A stretch of 64,000 nucleotides of DNA from Stutzerimonas kunmingensis (GTDB lineage: Bacteria > Pseudomonadota > Gammaproteobacteria > Pseudomonadales > Pseudomonadaceae), in NCBI RefSeq assembly GCF_002929225.1, contig NZ_PISM01000021.1:62001-126000 (forward strand), in the 5' to 3' direction. A program made the position numbers and the translations under genes. Under the pieces are notes generated by a model. The model had not been told where the DNA came from. It ran no database searches and was given only the letters and a program-made list of their open reading frames with translations. Within the stretch, counting starts at the first letter, position 1. Each line of letters starts with the position of its first letter. Shown here one piece after another: positions 42,028 through 51,196 of this stretch.

Positions 42028-43194
42028 TCAGGGTTCCAGACCGGCGTTGAGCCGGTACTGATTGCGCACCGGCATGGCGTACTGCTGAATCAGATAGGGC
42101 TGCTGCACGCTCGGGCAGGCGGCCAGACGCTTGCTCCATTCGGCTTCGGCGCGCTCCACTTCCTCGCGACTGAACAGCTCGGCGGCGCTGGGCACCTGGA
42201 TATCCGGATCACGGTCGTCCCAGAGGCGGTACGCGAGGTAGTGCACCGGGAATAGCCGATAGCTGCCGAGAATCTGCCGATCCAGCGCCAGGGCCATCTG
42301 CTTGGAATCTTCGGGCGCGCGCTCCATGGGCGTGCCGAAGGCGATGTGCACGCGTCCCTTGTAGCCGGTGATACCCAGGGCAATGCTCGCGTCGTCCTCG
42401 CCCGGTGCCTTGGTATAGGTGCCGGTGGTGGCGCGGATGTATAGCTCGCGGGCCTTGGCCTGGTCGCATGGGTCGTATTCATAGCTGATCGCCACCGGCA
42501 CCGGGCGCAGTGCCGCCAGTGCGTCCGCGAACGCCTCGTCCTTGCGGCTCATGTGCAGCATCTTGAGGATCGCCGAATCGGTGCGGTCGTCCCCATCCTT
42601 CGCGCGCCCTTCGGCCTGGGCTATCCACACCGACTCGCCATCGTTGCGGATCGAATGGTTGATGTACGCCGACAGCACCTGGTAAGCCGCCAGCTTCTCG
42701 CGCCGCCCACTGATGGAGCGGCGCACGATGAAGCTCTTGTTCAGACGCATCAGATCGCTGACGAAGGGGCGCTGCAGCAGGTTGTCGCCGATGGCGATGC
42801 GCGGAGTGCGGATGCCGGCCTGATAGACCGCATAGTTGACGAACGCCGGGTCCATGACGATGTCGCGGTGGTTGGCCAGGAACAGATAGGCTCGTCCCTG
42901 CTGGAGCTGCTCCAGGCCGGAAAAGGTCACGCCGTCGGTAGCGCGCTCGATCGTGCGGTCGATGTAGGCTTCGATCTTGTGCTGCAGTGCGTCTACCGTG
43001 CGGATACTGGCGAACTGCTTGCGCAACCTCCGCGAAATGACTGGCTTGATCAGCCAGCCCATGCTGTCGGCCAGCCGCGGGAAACGGAAGTGCGCCAGAA
43101 TGTCGAGAAACTCGCGATCGGCGAACAGGCGCGCCATGACCAGCGGTACTTCGGCGTCGGCGTAGGGTCGGATGGCTTCGAATTCGTCCATCAT
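42028..43194 (-). CDS. Glycerolipid acyltransferase family protein
   Basis: This 388-residue protein has the PlsC-like block I motif A-N-H-R-D-I-V-M-D-P near residues 106-115, a V-R-R-S-I-S-G-R-R-E-K block near 156, and an E-G-R-A-K-D-G block near 197. It is longer than classical PlsC and lacks an obvious membrane helix, resembling the large 1-acyl-glycerol-3-phosphate acyltransferase-like proteins of Pseudomonas. The acyl acceptor is unknown. It is divergent from the CPXCG gene across a 238-base gap. Confidence 0.85.
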   Translation of the reverse strand: MMDEFEAIRPYADAEVPLVMARLFADREFLDILAHFRFPRLADSMGWLIKPVISRRLRKQFASIRTVDALQHKIEAYIDRTIERATDGVTFSGLEQLQQGRAYLFLANHRDIVMDPAFVNYAVYQAGIRTPRIAIGDNLLQRPFVSDLMRLNKSFIVRRSISGRREKLAAYQVLSAYINHSIRNDGESVWIAQAEGRAKDGDDRTDSAILKMLHMSRKDEAFADALAALRPVPVAISYEYDPCDQAKARELYIRATTGTYTKAPGEDDASIALGITGYKGRVHIAFGTPMERAPEDSKQMALALDRQILGSYRLFPVHYLAYRLWDDRDPDIQVPSAAELFSREEVERAEAEWSKRLAACPSVQQPYLIQQYAMPVRNQYRLNAGLEP

Positions 43195-43432
43195 GCTCTC
43201 TGTAAAGGAAACGAGGAACGGGCCTGCAACGGATGGGCAGGCAATTTGCGGAACGGACCGGAGCCGGCTGGCTCATACTCATCGAGTAAACGGCCGTTTC
43301 GCCTCATGCCTGTGAAATCCTGCTTGCGGCCCAGGGTGCCCAATTGCGGGACACACCGAGTCGGTCTTCTAAAGGTTCGAATCAGCGACCTTTAAAGACG
43401 GCGATTATAGCGACAAGTCACGCGGAGGACCG

Positions 43433-43615
43433 ATGCTGGAAACACAGCTCTTTCATTGCCCTTATTGCGGCGAGCCGGTCGAGGCCGTCCTCGATCTCAG
43501 CGCGGGCGATCAGCAGTACATCGAGGACTGCGCCGTGTGCTGCCGGCCGATCGTCTTCGATCTGCGTACGGACGGTGAACAGTGGCAGCTGGAAACCCGC
43601 GGGGAGGACGAATGA
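43433..43615 (+). CDS. CPXCG motif-containing cysteine-rich protein
   Basis: This 60-residue protein has Cys9-P-Y-Cys12-G and Cys33-A-V-Cys36-Cys37, likely one zinc ribbon. Acidic residues dominate the rest. GGAGG stands four bases before the ATG. Its stop overlaps the start region of the next gene (ATGATG), so both are translationally coupled. The family is conserved in gammaproteobacteria with unknown function. Confidence 0.88.
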   Translation: MLETQLFHCPYCGEPVEAVLDLSAGDQQYIEDCAVCCRPIVFDLRTDGEQWQLETRGEDE

Positions 43616-43875
43616 TGCGGCGTATCTACGAGCCGCGCGATCTGCTGGAGGCGGAGATGCTCAGCGGCATGTTGATTGCCGAGGGCATCGAGGCATTCCT
43701 GGCGGGTAGTCATCTGATCGGCGCCATGGGCGAGCTGCCGGCGGCCGGGCTGCTCGGACTGATGGTTGCGGATGCGGATGCCGAGCGGGCACGTCAGCTG
43801 ATCGCTGCGTACAATGGCGCCGAGCCGTTGCCGGGCGATGAACCGGAGAGTTACCCCGGCGAACTGATCTGCTGA
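43615..43875 (+). CDS. DUF2007 domain protein (putative signal-transducing protein)
   Basis: This 86-residue protein begins MRRIYEPRDLLEAEML and contains L-I-A-E-G-I-E-A-F-L-A-G-S-H-L and L-M-V-A-D-A-D-A-E-R-A-R-Q-L-I, the ferredoxin-like DUF2007 pattern (PII-like fold). Two ATGs occur in tandem at 43612 and 43615. The second is preferred because it lies about seven bases after GGGGAGG. The gene overlaps the CPXCG stop by one base. Function is unknown; the pairing with a zinc-ribbon gene is common. Confidence 0.85.
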   Translation: MRRIYEPRDLLEAEMLSGMLIAEGIEAFLAGSHLIGAMGELPAAGLLGLMVADADAERARQLIAAYNGAEPLPGDEPESYPGELIC

Positions 43876-43886
43876 CGAGTCTTTTT

Positions 43887-44504
43887 ATGTGCGGTCGCTA
43901 CGCCCTTTTCCGCTGGAGCCAGGACTTCGCTGCCTTGCCCGGCTTCCCCTCTGATCAGCAACCGCACTGGAGCCTCGCGCCTGGCGCTTCGGTGCTGCTG
44001 TTGCGCAAGGTCGATGCGCAGTTGCAGCTCAGCCGCGTGCGCTGGGGGCTGACCCCGGCCTGGCTTACTGATCTGACGCGCACCCCTGCCCAGGCCCGGG
44101 CAGAAACCATCAGCGAACAGCCTATGTTCCGCGAGGCGTTTCGCCTGCGCCGCGGGTTGCTGCCGGCCAACGGCTTCTACGAGTGGCGTGGCGCGGCGCG
44201 CAAGCGCCCGTACTGGATGACCAGCGAAGGCTCGCTCGGCTATTTCGCCGCACTCTGGGAAGCCTATCCGGTACAGGGTCATACGTATCTGAGCGCCGCC
44301 GTGGTGACGCTGCCCGCGGCTACGCTGCGTCGGCCACTGATGCTTGATGAAGCCGGGCAGGCCGCCTGGCTCGATCCCGAAACGCCGCTCGAGACATTGC
44401 AGGCGCTGCTGGCCCAGCCTCAGCCGGCCTTGCGTGAGCGCCCACTGGCAACCGTGGTGAATGACCCGCGTATCGACGGGCCGGAGTGCCTCACGCCGGC
44501 GTGA
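43887..44504 (+). CDS. SRAP/YedK-family (HMCES-like) protein with atypical active site
   Basis: This 205-residue protein has the invariant catalytic Cys2 (M-C-G-R-Y) and R-W-G-L-T-P near residue 52. The usual N-A-R-x-E-T motif reads Q-A-R-A-E-T near 70, and G-F-Y-E-W-R near 92 keeps the active-site Glu. The normal H-x-R-M-P segment is R-R-P-L-M-L, without His. Typical members crosslink to abasic sites in single-stranded DNA through Cys2. Cys2 and Glu are present, Asn and His are changed, so chemistry may differ. It lies 11 bases after the DUF2007 gene. Confidence 0.88.
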   Translation: MCGRYALFRWSQDFAALPGFPSDQQPHWSLAPGASVLLLRKVDAQLQLSRVRWGLTPAWLTDLTRTPAQARAETISEQPMFREAFRLRRGLLPANGFYEWRGAARKRPYWMTSEGSLGYFAALWEAYPVQGHTYLSAAVVTLPAATLRRPLMLDEAGQAAWLDPETPLETLQALLAQPQPALRERPLATVVNDPRIDGPECLTPA

Positions 44505-44525
44505 ACCGGCGCGGCTGCGTCGTCG

Positions 44526-46655
44526 TCACACCCTGAACTGGTTGATCAGGCGACGCTGCTGTTCGGCCAGGCGCGTCAACCCGGCACTGGCCTGGCTGGC
44601 TTCCTCGGCGCCACCGGCAACTTCCTGCGCGACCTGACCGATGTTGGTGACGTTGCGGTTGATGTCTTCGGCCACCGCGCTCTGCTCCTCGGCGGCACTG
44701 GCGATCTGGTTGTTCATGTCGTTGATCAGTGAGACCGCCTGGGTGATCGCCTGCAGCGCCTCGGCGGCGGCATCCGCCTGCTCGACGCTGCGCTGGGTGC
44801 GGCTCTGACTCTGCTCCATCACCTGCACCACATCCCGCGTGCCGTTCTGCAGCTGCTGGATCATCTGCTGGATCTCACCGGTCGCCTGCTGCGTCTTCTG
44901 CGCCAGGTTGCGGACCTCGTCGGCCACGACGGCGAAGCCGCGTCCCTGCTCGCCGGCGCGGGCCGCCTCGATTGCTGCATTGAGGGCGAGCAGGTTGGTT
45001 TGTTCGGCAATGCTGCGAATGGTCACCAGGATGGCGTCGATGTTCTCGCTGTCGCGGGCCAGGGTCTGCACCACCTCCACCGCGCGGCCGATCTCGTCGG
45101 CCAGTTCGGTGATGGTCGAGCCGGTGTCCTGCACGATGTGCCGGCCCTGATTGGCCGCGCGATCGGCATTGTTGGCGGCTTCGGCGGCCTGGGTCGCGTT
45201 GCGCGCCACGTCCTGGGCGGTGGCGGTCATTTCGTGCACGGCAGTGGCCACCAGCTCGATTTCCGCCAGCTGGGTCTGCACGCCCTTGTCGGTGCGGATG
45301 GCGATGTCGGCGGTGTGCTCGGAGGCATCACTGACCTTCTGCACCGAGCTGACGACCTCGCCGATCATGCCCTGCAGGCGCGCGAGGAAGGCGTTGAAGC
45401 CGGCGGCGATCTGGCCTAGCTCGTTGCGACTGTCGATGTTCAGGCGCTGGGTCAGGTCGCCTTCACCCTGGCCGATGTTGTCCAGCATGACCACCATTTC
45501 GCGCAGCGGGCGGGTGATGCGGCGGCTGATCAGCCAGATCGCCAGCAGACCGGCAAGGCCGATCAGCACACCGATGACCAGCATGGTAGCAAGGCTGCTG
45601 CGGCTTTCGTCGGCGAGGGCGACCATCAACTGGTCCAGCTCCTTCGTCACCTCGGCGGTCGGCAGCTCCAGCATCAGCACCCAGCGGGCCTCGGTGCCGG
45701 CAAAGGAAAACGGCAGGAACAGCGCGACGCGGCCACGGGCCTGATCGATTCGATAGTGGGTCTGACCGGCCGGCAACTGCTTGACCAGTGCCTGCTCCTC
45801 GGCATCGAGTATCTGTGCGGCGGGCTTGCCGATAAGGGTGGTGTCGCGGCTGTAGGCGGCAAGGCGGCCGTTGTTGGAGATCAGCGCGATCTGGCCGACG
45901 CCACCGTAGAGCTGGGTGTTGGCGTCGCTCAGCAGCTGTTGGATGAAGTCGACGCTGATGTCCGCGCCGACGATACCGTGGAACTTGCCCTCGATTATGA
46001 TCGGCGCATTGAACGACGACAGCAGCGACGTCTTGCCATTCATCTCGTAGGGTGCTGGATCGCCTACGCAGGGCTTGAGCTGCTCGCGCGGGCAGAGGTA
46101 GTACTCGCCGGCGCGCACGCCGGTTTCCAGCAGGCGGGTATCCTCGATGTCGGTGAGCTTGTCGACCACCATCTGGCCGCTGGCGTCGCGGTAGATCCAG
46201 CTGGCGAAGCGGCCGTCGACCATGCCCGGGGCGTCGCCGCGGTACATGACGTCGTTGACGTCCACGCCGTTGGGCTCCCAGGCGATGTAGGTGCTGGTCA
46301 GATTGGGGTTCTCGAGCAGGGTCTGTCGCGCCAGATTGATCAGTTCTTCGCGCGTCAGGTTGGCCATCGGCATCCCTTCGTCATCACTGAGGCCGGTCAG
46401 GGTGTGTACTCGAGCGAGGCCGGTGGCGATCTGCAGGGGGGCCTGGAGTTGTGCCTGGATGCGGCTGACCTGGGTCTGGGCGAGGGCGGTGACGCGCTGC
46501 TCGACCATGCCGTCGATCAGCGAACGGGTCCGCTCCTCGACCAGCGCCTGGCTGCGCATTCCGGAAACCATCGCATACAGCAGAAGTGCGGCGATCACGG
46601 CCAGGGTGCAGGCGCCGGCCAATGCGGCGAAGGCGGTCTGGATGGATCTGAACAT
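44526..46655 (-). CDS. Methyl-accepting chemotaxis protein with dCache sensor
   Basis: This 709-residue receptor has TM1 at about residues 8-30 and a large periplasmic dCache_1 domain at about 35-335. That domain contains Y-I-A-W-E-P-N-G and W-I-Y-R-D, and a Cys pair in [13 protein letters not shown]2 is near 355-375, then HAMP, then the signalling hairpin with [19 protein letters not shown]. No C-terminal N-W-E-T-F-type methyltransferase-docking pentapeptide is visible. The ligand is unknown; such Cache domains often bind amino or organic acids. It is divergent from the M48 gene. Confidence 0.95.
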   Translation of the reverse strand: MFRSIQTAFAALAGACTLAVIAALLLYAMVSGMRSQALVEERTRSLIDGMVEQRVTALAQTQVSRIQAQLQAPLQIATGLARVHTLTGLSDDEGMPMANLTREELINLARQTLLENPNLTSTYIAWEPNGVDVNDVMYRGDAPGMVDGRFASWIYRDASGQMVVDKLTDIEDTRLLETGVRAGEYYLCPREQLKPCVGDPAPYEMNGKTSLLSSFNAPIIIEGKFHGIVGADISVDFIQQLLSDANTQLYGGVGQIALISNNGRLAAYSRDTTLIGKPAAQILDAEEQALVKQLPAGQTHYRIDQARGRVALFLPFSFAGTEARWVLMLELPTAEVTKELDQLMVALADESRSSLATMLVIGVLIGLAGLLAIWLISRRITRPLREMVVMLDNIGQGEGDLTQRLNIDSRNELGQIAAGFNAFLARLQGMIGEVVSSVQKVSDASEHTADIAIRTDKGVQTQLAEIELVATAVHEMTATAQDVARNATQAAEAANNADRAANQGRHIVQDTGSTITELADEIGRAVEVVQTLARDSENIDAILVTIRSIAEQTNLLALNAAIEAARAGEQGRGFAVVADEVRNLAQKTQQATGEIQQMIQQLQNGTRDVVQVMEQSQSRTQRSVEQADAAAEALQAITQAVSLINDMNNQIASAAEEQSAVAEDINRNVTNIGQVAQEVAGGAEEASQASAGLTRLAEQQRRLINQFRV

Positions 46656-46752
46656 GTGCGGAACTCCAATTGCGCAGCGGATAAGGAGGCTATCGGCAGG
46701 TTTTGCGACAACTGCAGCGGTACGTTCGGTTGCCTGACAGGTGGGTCCGCGA

Positions 46753-46836
46753 TAGGGTCTGTTCCCGTTTCGTACGCGGCCGCGCCGCCCGGCCCTGCGG
46801 GTTGCGCGGCCGCGTACGAAACGGGAACAGACCCTA
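46753..46836. repeat. Long perfect inverted repeat (33-bp arms, 18-base loop)
   Basis: Left arm 46753-46785 and right arm 46804-46836 are exact reverse complements. They begin TAGGGTCTGTTCCCG and end CGGGAACAGACCCTA, and each carries GCGGCCGC. The loop is GC-rich with no T-run after either arm. It sits between divergent chemoreceptor and M48 protease genes. The G-G-T-C-T-G-T-T-C-C-C end resembles REP-type or MITE-like palindromes. Confidence 0.9.
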
Positions 46837-46867
46837 GGATACGGCGCAGGTTTTCCGGAGAGACTCG

Positions 46868-47686
46868 ATGTTCAAGCCGCACAGATTGTCGCTGTTGGTC
46901 GCCGCTGCCGTGCTGGCGGGCTGTCAGGCCGTCAACACCACCAGCGGCGGCGCCGTAGGCGTCGACCGCAAGCAGTACATGTTCAGCATGCTGTCGACCG
47001 AGCAGGTCAACCAGATGTACGCCCAGTCTTATCAAGAGACGCTCAGTGCGGCGTCAAGCAAGGGTGTGCTGGAGAAAAACAGCGCAATCACCAAGCGGGT
47101 CAACGGTATTGCCCAGCGGCTGATCGCCAAGGTCGGAGTATTCCGTCCCGATGCCACGCAATGGGACTGGCAGGTCAACGTCATCGACAGCCCGGAGCTT
47201 AACGCCAACTGCGGCCCGGGCGGCAAGATCATCTTCTACACCGGCCTGATCGAGAAGCTGAAGCTCACCGACGACGAGATCGCGGCCGTGATGGGCCACG
47301 AGATCGCCCACGCATTGCGCGAGCACGGTCGCGAAGCCATGTCCAAGGCCTATGGCGTGCAGATGGCGACGCAGCTGGGGTCGGCCATGGGCGTCGGTAC
47401 CGGCGGCCTGCAACTGGCGAACATGGGTGTGGAATATCTGATGACGCTGCCCAACAGCCGCGGCAACGAGAACGAAGCGGATCTGATCGGCCTGGAGCTC
47501 GCGGCGCGCGCGGGCTACAACCCGAATGCGGCGATCACGCTGTGGGAGAAGATGGCTTCGGCCGGTGGTTCGGCACCGCCCGAGTTCATGAGCACGCACC
47601 CGTCGTCCACCACCCGCACCGCGGCGTTGAAGACGAATATTCCGAAAGTGATGCCGCTCTACGAACAGGCCCGCAGCGGCCGTTGA
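46868..47686 (+). CDS. M48 family metalloprotease lipoprotein
   Basis: This 272-residue lipoprotein has lipobox L-A-G-C with Cys19. The zinc site H144-E145-I-A-H148 (in V-M-G-H-E-I-A-H-A) is followed by [12 protein letters not shown] supplying the third ligand Glu. The layout matches the periplasmic, LoiP/YggG-like members rather than HtpX. It probably degrades misfolded envelope proteins. The start is 31 bases after the long palindrome, so its promoter must overlap or lie within that element, or the palindrome inserted close to it. Confidence 0.93.
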   Translation: MFKPHRLSLLVAAAVLAGCQAVNTTSGGAVGVDRKQYMFSMLSTEQVNQMYAQSYQETLSAASSKGVLEKNSAITKRVNGIAQRLIAKVGVFRPDATQWDWQVNVIDSPELNANCGPGGKIIFYTGLIEKLKLTDDEIAAVMGHEIAHALREHGREAMSKAYGVQMATQLGSAMGVGTGGLQLANMGVEYLMTLPNSRGNENEADLIGLELAARAGYNPNAAITLWEKMASAGGSAPPEFMSTHPSSTTRTAALKTNIPKVMPLYEQARSGR

Positions 47687-47708
47687 GCGATGACCTGTCG
47701 CCGGCCGT

Positions 47709-48152
47709 TCAGGCCGGCGACAGCAGCGTCGAAAGGGGTGTCTCGATACCCAGTTGCTGATGCACGCCTTCGAGGTCGATGAGCGTGTGGATTTCCTCGA
47801 TATCGCCAGCCGGGTTCAGCGTCCAGACGCTCATCACGGCAATGGCGAGAATCTTGTCGGCGACCGAGTACCCGAACAGCGGCGTCGCCAGCGTTCCCAT
47901 CACAGTGCTTGAGGTGACCACCTTGTGGCCCTCGCAGATGCACTCATCCACCACCACTTCCAGATCCGGCATGGCTGTACGCACATTGCGCACGAGCTCG
48001 GCGAAACCTGCGCTGTTCAGCGGCTGTTCGATGAATGAACCCTTGTAGGCGAAATACTTGCTCTGCATCTGTTCGGAAAGGGCCAGCCGGCCCTTGTTCC
48101 AGCTCAGATCGATATGGTTGCAGACTCGTTTCTTGCGTCCATCCGCTGACAT
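47709..48152 (-). CDS. SnoaL-like polyketide cyclase family protein
   Basis: This 147-residue cytosolic NTF2-fold protein contains H-I-D-L-S-W-N-K-G-R-L-A-L, P-L-N-S-A-G-F-A-E-L-V-R-N-V-R-T-A-M-P-D-L, and a final V-W-T-L-N-P-A-G-D-I-E-E-I-H-T-L-I-D. The family includes ester cyclases, but most members have no assigned substrate. GAGGAG is about ten bases before the ATG. It converges with the M48 gene and lies downstream of the manganese exporter on the same strand. Confidence 0.82.
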   Translation of the reverse strand: MSADGRKKRVCNHIDLSWNKGRLALSEQMQSKYFAYKGSFIEQPLNSAGFAELVRNVRTAMPDLEVVVDECICEGHKVVTSSTVMGTLATPLFGYSVADKILAIAVMSVWTLNPAGDIEEIHTLIDLEGVHQQLGIETPLSTLLSPA

Positions 48153-48236
48153 GCAGCCTGATCTCCTCGGGGCGCTGATGTGCGCTGCGGTAGCGCACTC
48201 TATCAGCTCCCCGGTGGCGCAGATTTGCGCTGGGTA

Positions 48237-48824
48237 TCAGCCTGAGACAATCGTGCTCATGGACAGCGCCTGATAGCCGGCGTACAGCGCGAGTGCGGCA
48301 AAGCCGGCCGCGGCGACCCGGCGGATCAGCGTCAACGGCAGGCGGTCGGCGGCGAAGTGGCTGATCAGCACCACCGGAACGTTGGCCAGCAGCATGCCGA
48401 CCGTGGTGCCGAGGATGACCAGGATGAATTCCGGATACTGTGCGGCGAGCATCACCGTCGCGACCTGGGTCTTGTCGCCCATCTCGGCAATGAAGAAGGC
48501 GATCGTTGTCGCGACGAAGGGGCCGTAGGCGCGGCCCAGCTTGGCATCGTCGTCATCCAGTTTGTCCGGCACCAGCGTCCACAGCGCTACCGCGGCGAAG
48601 CTTGCCGCCAGTATCCAGCTCAGCGCCACCGGCGAAAGCAGGCTCGATACCCAGCTGCCGACCGCGCCGGCGGCGGCATGGTTGGCCAGTGTGGCGACGA
48701 CGATGCCCCAGATTATCGGCCACGGTCGTCGATAACGCGCCGCCAGCAGCAGCGCGAGCAACTGCGTCTTGTCGCCGATTTCGGCGAGCGCAACGATCAG
48801 GGTGGGGACGAAAAACGATTCCAA
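48237..48824 (-). CDS. TMEM165/GDT1 family (UPF0016) manganese exporter
   Basis: This 195-residue protein has six predicted transmembrane helices in two inverted halves, each carrying the family motif: A-E-I-G-D-K-T-Q near residues 14-21 and A-E-M-G-D-K-T-Q near 113-120. Bacterial members export Mn2+ and are often controlled by a yybP-ykoY riboswitch, which is present in the 5' region here. AAAGGAATGC precedes the ATG. Regulation is therefore predicted to be induction by manganese. Confidence 0.95.
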   Translation of the reverse strand: MESFFVPTLIVALAEIGDKTQLLALLLAARYRRPWPIIWGIVVATLANHAAAGAVGSWVSSLLSPVALSWILAASFAAVALWTLVPDKLDDDDAKLGRAYGPFVATTIAFFIAEMGDKTQVATVMLAAQYPEFILVILGTTVGMLLANVPVVLISHFAADRLPLTLIRRVAAAGFAALALYAGYQALSMSTIVSG

Positions 48825-48899
48825 GCGGCATTCCTTTAGGGCGGGTCGACAGATTCACCATGACATGCGCAGCCTGCCCGCCCGGGTCAGGTGTACATG

Positions 48900-49035
48900 T
48901 CATGGGTCTTGTCAAACCTGGCCTGGCGTATCGTTACGCGCTGGCCGGTCGCATGCGCCATGGTCTGCGGACCAAGTATGTTGACGCATGCCGGACGAGC
49001 AGGGCGCTCGTCGGAGACTACTCCCCCAAGGACGG
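48900..49035 (-). promoter_or_regulatory. yybP-ykoY manganese riboswitch
   Basis: Reading the minus strand, the conserved GGGGAGTAG block (complement of 49018-49026) is followed by a GC hairpin and the second core GTCAACATAC (complement of 48976-48985). The closing CAAGACC segment (complement of 48905-48911) comes next. Both metal-site loops of the family are intact. It lies about 75 bases before the UPF0016 gene, the classical target. Confidence 0.87.
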
Positions 49036-49085
49036 CGGCGAGTTTGCCGCAACCGGCCGGTCGGTGCAACCGCCGGTCGCGGGCG

Positions 49086-50084
49086 TCAGGGGTGCACGGC
49101 GCGGTAGATACGGAAGCCGTCGCGCTCTGCAAGCGTGTGACAGGGGCCAAGATGCTGCTCGACCAGGGGGGGATACCTGAGGAACGCGTTGGCTACCAGG
49201 CGCAGCTCGCCACCGCTGACCAGGTGCTCGGCGGCGCGCTCGATCAGCGCCTCGCTGGCCCGGTAGCTGGTGTGCACGCCCTGGTGGAACGGCGGGTTAC
49301 TGACGATCGCCGCCAGGTGTCGTGGCGCGGCGTCGATGCCATCCCCGGCAATCACTTCAGCTTCGAGTCCGTTCGCGGCGAGCGTCCTGCGGCTGCTCTC
49401 GATGGCGAAGGCGTCCACATCCAGCAGCAGCAGATTGCTTTGCGGATAGCGACGCTTGAGCGTGGCGCCGAGAATGCCGGCCCCACAGCCGAAGTCGAGC
49501 ACATGCCCACTTGGAAGGCCATCGAGATGCTCGAGCAGCAGGGCGCTGCCGACATCCAGGCGACCATGGCTGAACACGCCGGGCAGGCTGATGACCTGCA
49601 ACGGGCCGTCCGCCAGCTCAAGGGTGAAATGGTGCGCCAGGGCGTCCAGTTCGGGAGCAGCAGGTACCTGCTCGACCATTACCTGCCAGAGCTGGCAGTG
49701 GCGGGCGCTGTCGAGCTTGCGCGCGCGGCCGAACCCGGCCAGTTGCCTGGCGGCGCGCTCGACGCCGGCACGTTTCTCGCCGACCAGATACAGCGGCCGT
49801 CCGTTGAGGCGCGCCGCCAGCGTTTGCAGCAGATAGTCGGTGAGCTCGCGGGATTTCGGCAGGAACAGTACGGCGGCGTCGAACTCGCCCGGTACCGGTG
49901 CGACGCCAAAGCTGCAACGCCCACCGAAGCGCCGGTCCAGCAATTGCTGCTCGCCCGCATGCCAGCTCCAGCCAACCGCGGCGGGGAGCTGACCCAGCAG
50001 GTCGTCGGCGGGCGGCCCGGCCAGCAGCAGCCGGCCTTGAAACAGCTCGGCCTGACGCAGCAGCACTTCGCTTCGAGGGTCCAT
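49086..50084 (-). CDS. rsmC: 16S rRNA (guanine1207-N2)-methyltransferase RsmC
   Basis: This 332-residue protein has an N-terminal degenerate methyltransferase-like half (about residues 1-160) and an active C-terminal half, with [12 protein letters not shown] near residues 194-205 and the catalytic N-P-P-F near 261-264. Both halves are usual for RsmC, which methylates G1207. It neighbours hprA, as in Pseudomonas aeruginosa to my knowledge, but the riboswitch lies just past its stop. Confidence 0.94.
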   Translation of the reverse strand: MDPRSEVLLRQAELFQGRLLLAGPPADDLLGQLPAAVGWSWHAGEQQLLDRRFGGRCSFGVAPVPGEFDAAVLFLPKSRELTDYLLQTLAARLNGRPLYLVGEKRAGVERAARQLAGFGRARKLDSARHCQLWQVMVEQVPAAPELDALAHHFTLELADGPLQVISLPGVFSHGRLDVGSALLLEHLDGLPSGHVLDFGCGAGILGATLKRRYPQSNLLLLDVDAFAIESSRRTLAANGLEAEVIAGDGIDAAPRHLAAIVSNPPFHQGVHTSYRASEALIERAAEHLVSGGELRLVANAFLRYPPLVEQHLGPCHTLAERDGFRIYRAVHP

Positions 50085-50168
50085 TGGCGTCTCCCGGAAA
50101 AAGTCGGGGAGCTTAGGGGCTATCGGCGTTTTCTCGCAAGCCGGGACGCCCAGCCCCTGGGCCGGTGC

Positions 50169-51128
50169 TCAGTTCACCTGCCGAATCGGCGCGCCGGCAA
50201 AGAACGCCGTTGCATTCTCGGCGAGCTGCCCGACGATGCGCTGGCGCGCCTCGCGGCTGCCCCAAGCGCTGTGTGGGGTGATGATCAGGCGTGGCAGGCT
50301 CGGGTCCAGCAGCGGGTTGTCGTCGCTCGGCGGCTCGCTGGTCAGAACGTCGGTGGCGGCACCACCCAAGTGACCGCGGCGCAGGGCATCGGCCAATGCC
50401 TGTTCATCGACCAAACCACCACGGGCGGCGTTGATCAGGAACGCGCTCGGCTTCATCAGTTGCAGCTCGCGCGCACCGATCAGATTGCGCGTCTGCTCCG
50501 TCAGCGGGCAGTGCAGCGTCAATGCGTCCACCTGCGGCAGCAGTTCGTCCAGATCCAGGCGTTCCGGGCGCTTCGGCCGCCCCGGCAGGTTGCCGACCAG
50601 CACGCGCATGCCGAACGCCTCGGCCAGTCGCGACACCGCGCTGCCGAGCTCTCCGTGGCCGAGCAGGCCGAGGGTCTTGCCTTCCAGCTCGACGATGGGG
50701 AAGTCCAGCAGGCAGAACTGACCGCTTTCCTGCCAGCGGCCGCGGGCGACGGTCGCCTGGTAGTCGGGCAGGCGCGTGGCCAGTGCCAGCAGCAACATCA
50801 GGGTGTGCTGGGCCACGGTTGGGGTGCCGTAGGCCTGGCAGTTGCAGACCACGATGCCGCGCTCGCCAGCGGCCTGCAGGTCGATGTTGTTGACTCCGGT
50901 GGCAGAGACCAGGATCAGCTTGAGATCGGGGCAGGCCGCCAGGGTGTCTGCACTCAGCGCGACCTTGTTGACGATGGCCACCTGCGCGCCGCGCAGACGC
51001 TCGACAATCTGATCCGCTGTGCTTTGCTCATGACACACGAGTTCGCTGAACGCGTCCTGCAGCGGGGTCAGATCGAGGTCGCCTTGTTCGAGTGGGGAAA
51101 GATCGAGGAAAACGGCGCGACTGGACAT
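50169..51128 (-). CDS. hprA: D-2-hydroxyacid dehydrogenase (hydroxypyruvate/glyoxylate reductase type)
   Basis: This 319-residue NAD(P)-dependent cytosolic enzyme has the Rossmann loop G-L-L-G-H-G-E-L-G near residues 150-158. Catalytic residues are in N-A-A-R-G-G-L-V-D-E (Arg), a Glu following, and T-P-H-S-A-W-G-S (His). A S-A-T-G-V-N-N-I-D segment is near 76. The start MSSRAVF has AAAGG eight bases upstream; a 17-codon upstream extension is not supported. It is divergent from the LysE gene and probably reduces hydroxypyruvate, though substrate choice is inferred. Confidence 0.92.
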   Translation of the reverse strand: MSSRAVFLDLSPLEQGDLDLTPLQDAFSELVCHEQSTADQIVERLRGAQVAIVNKVALSADTLAACPDLKLILVSATGVNNIDLQAAGERGIVVCNCQAYGTPTVAQHTLMLLLALATRLPDYQATVARGRWQESGQFCLLDFPIVELEGKTLGLLGHGELGSAVSRLAEAFGMRVLVGNLPGRPKRPERLDLDELLPQVDALTLHCPLTEQTRNLIGARELQLMKPSAFLINAARGGLVDEQALADALRRGHLGGAATDVLTSEPPSDDNPLLDPSLPRLIITPHSAWGSREARQRIVGQLAENATAFFAGAPIRQVN

Positions 51129-51196
51129 CAACTGTACCTTTCGAAGAAGCCGGGGCTGATCGACAATGAAGCCCGGCATTGCGTGGAGACTGGATT

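Noticed and set aside
46753..46836. The long palindrome as a Rho-independent terminator
   Set aside because: It stands between divergent genes, so no transcript ends there, and neither arm is followed by a T-run.
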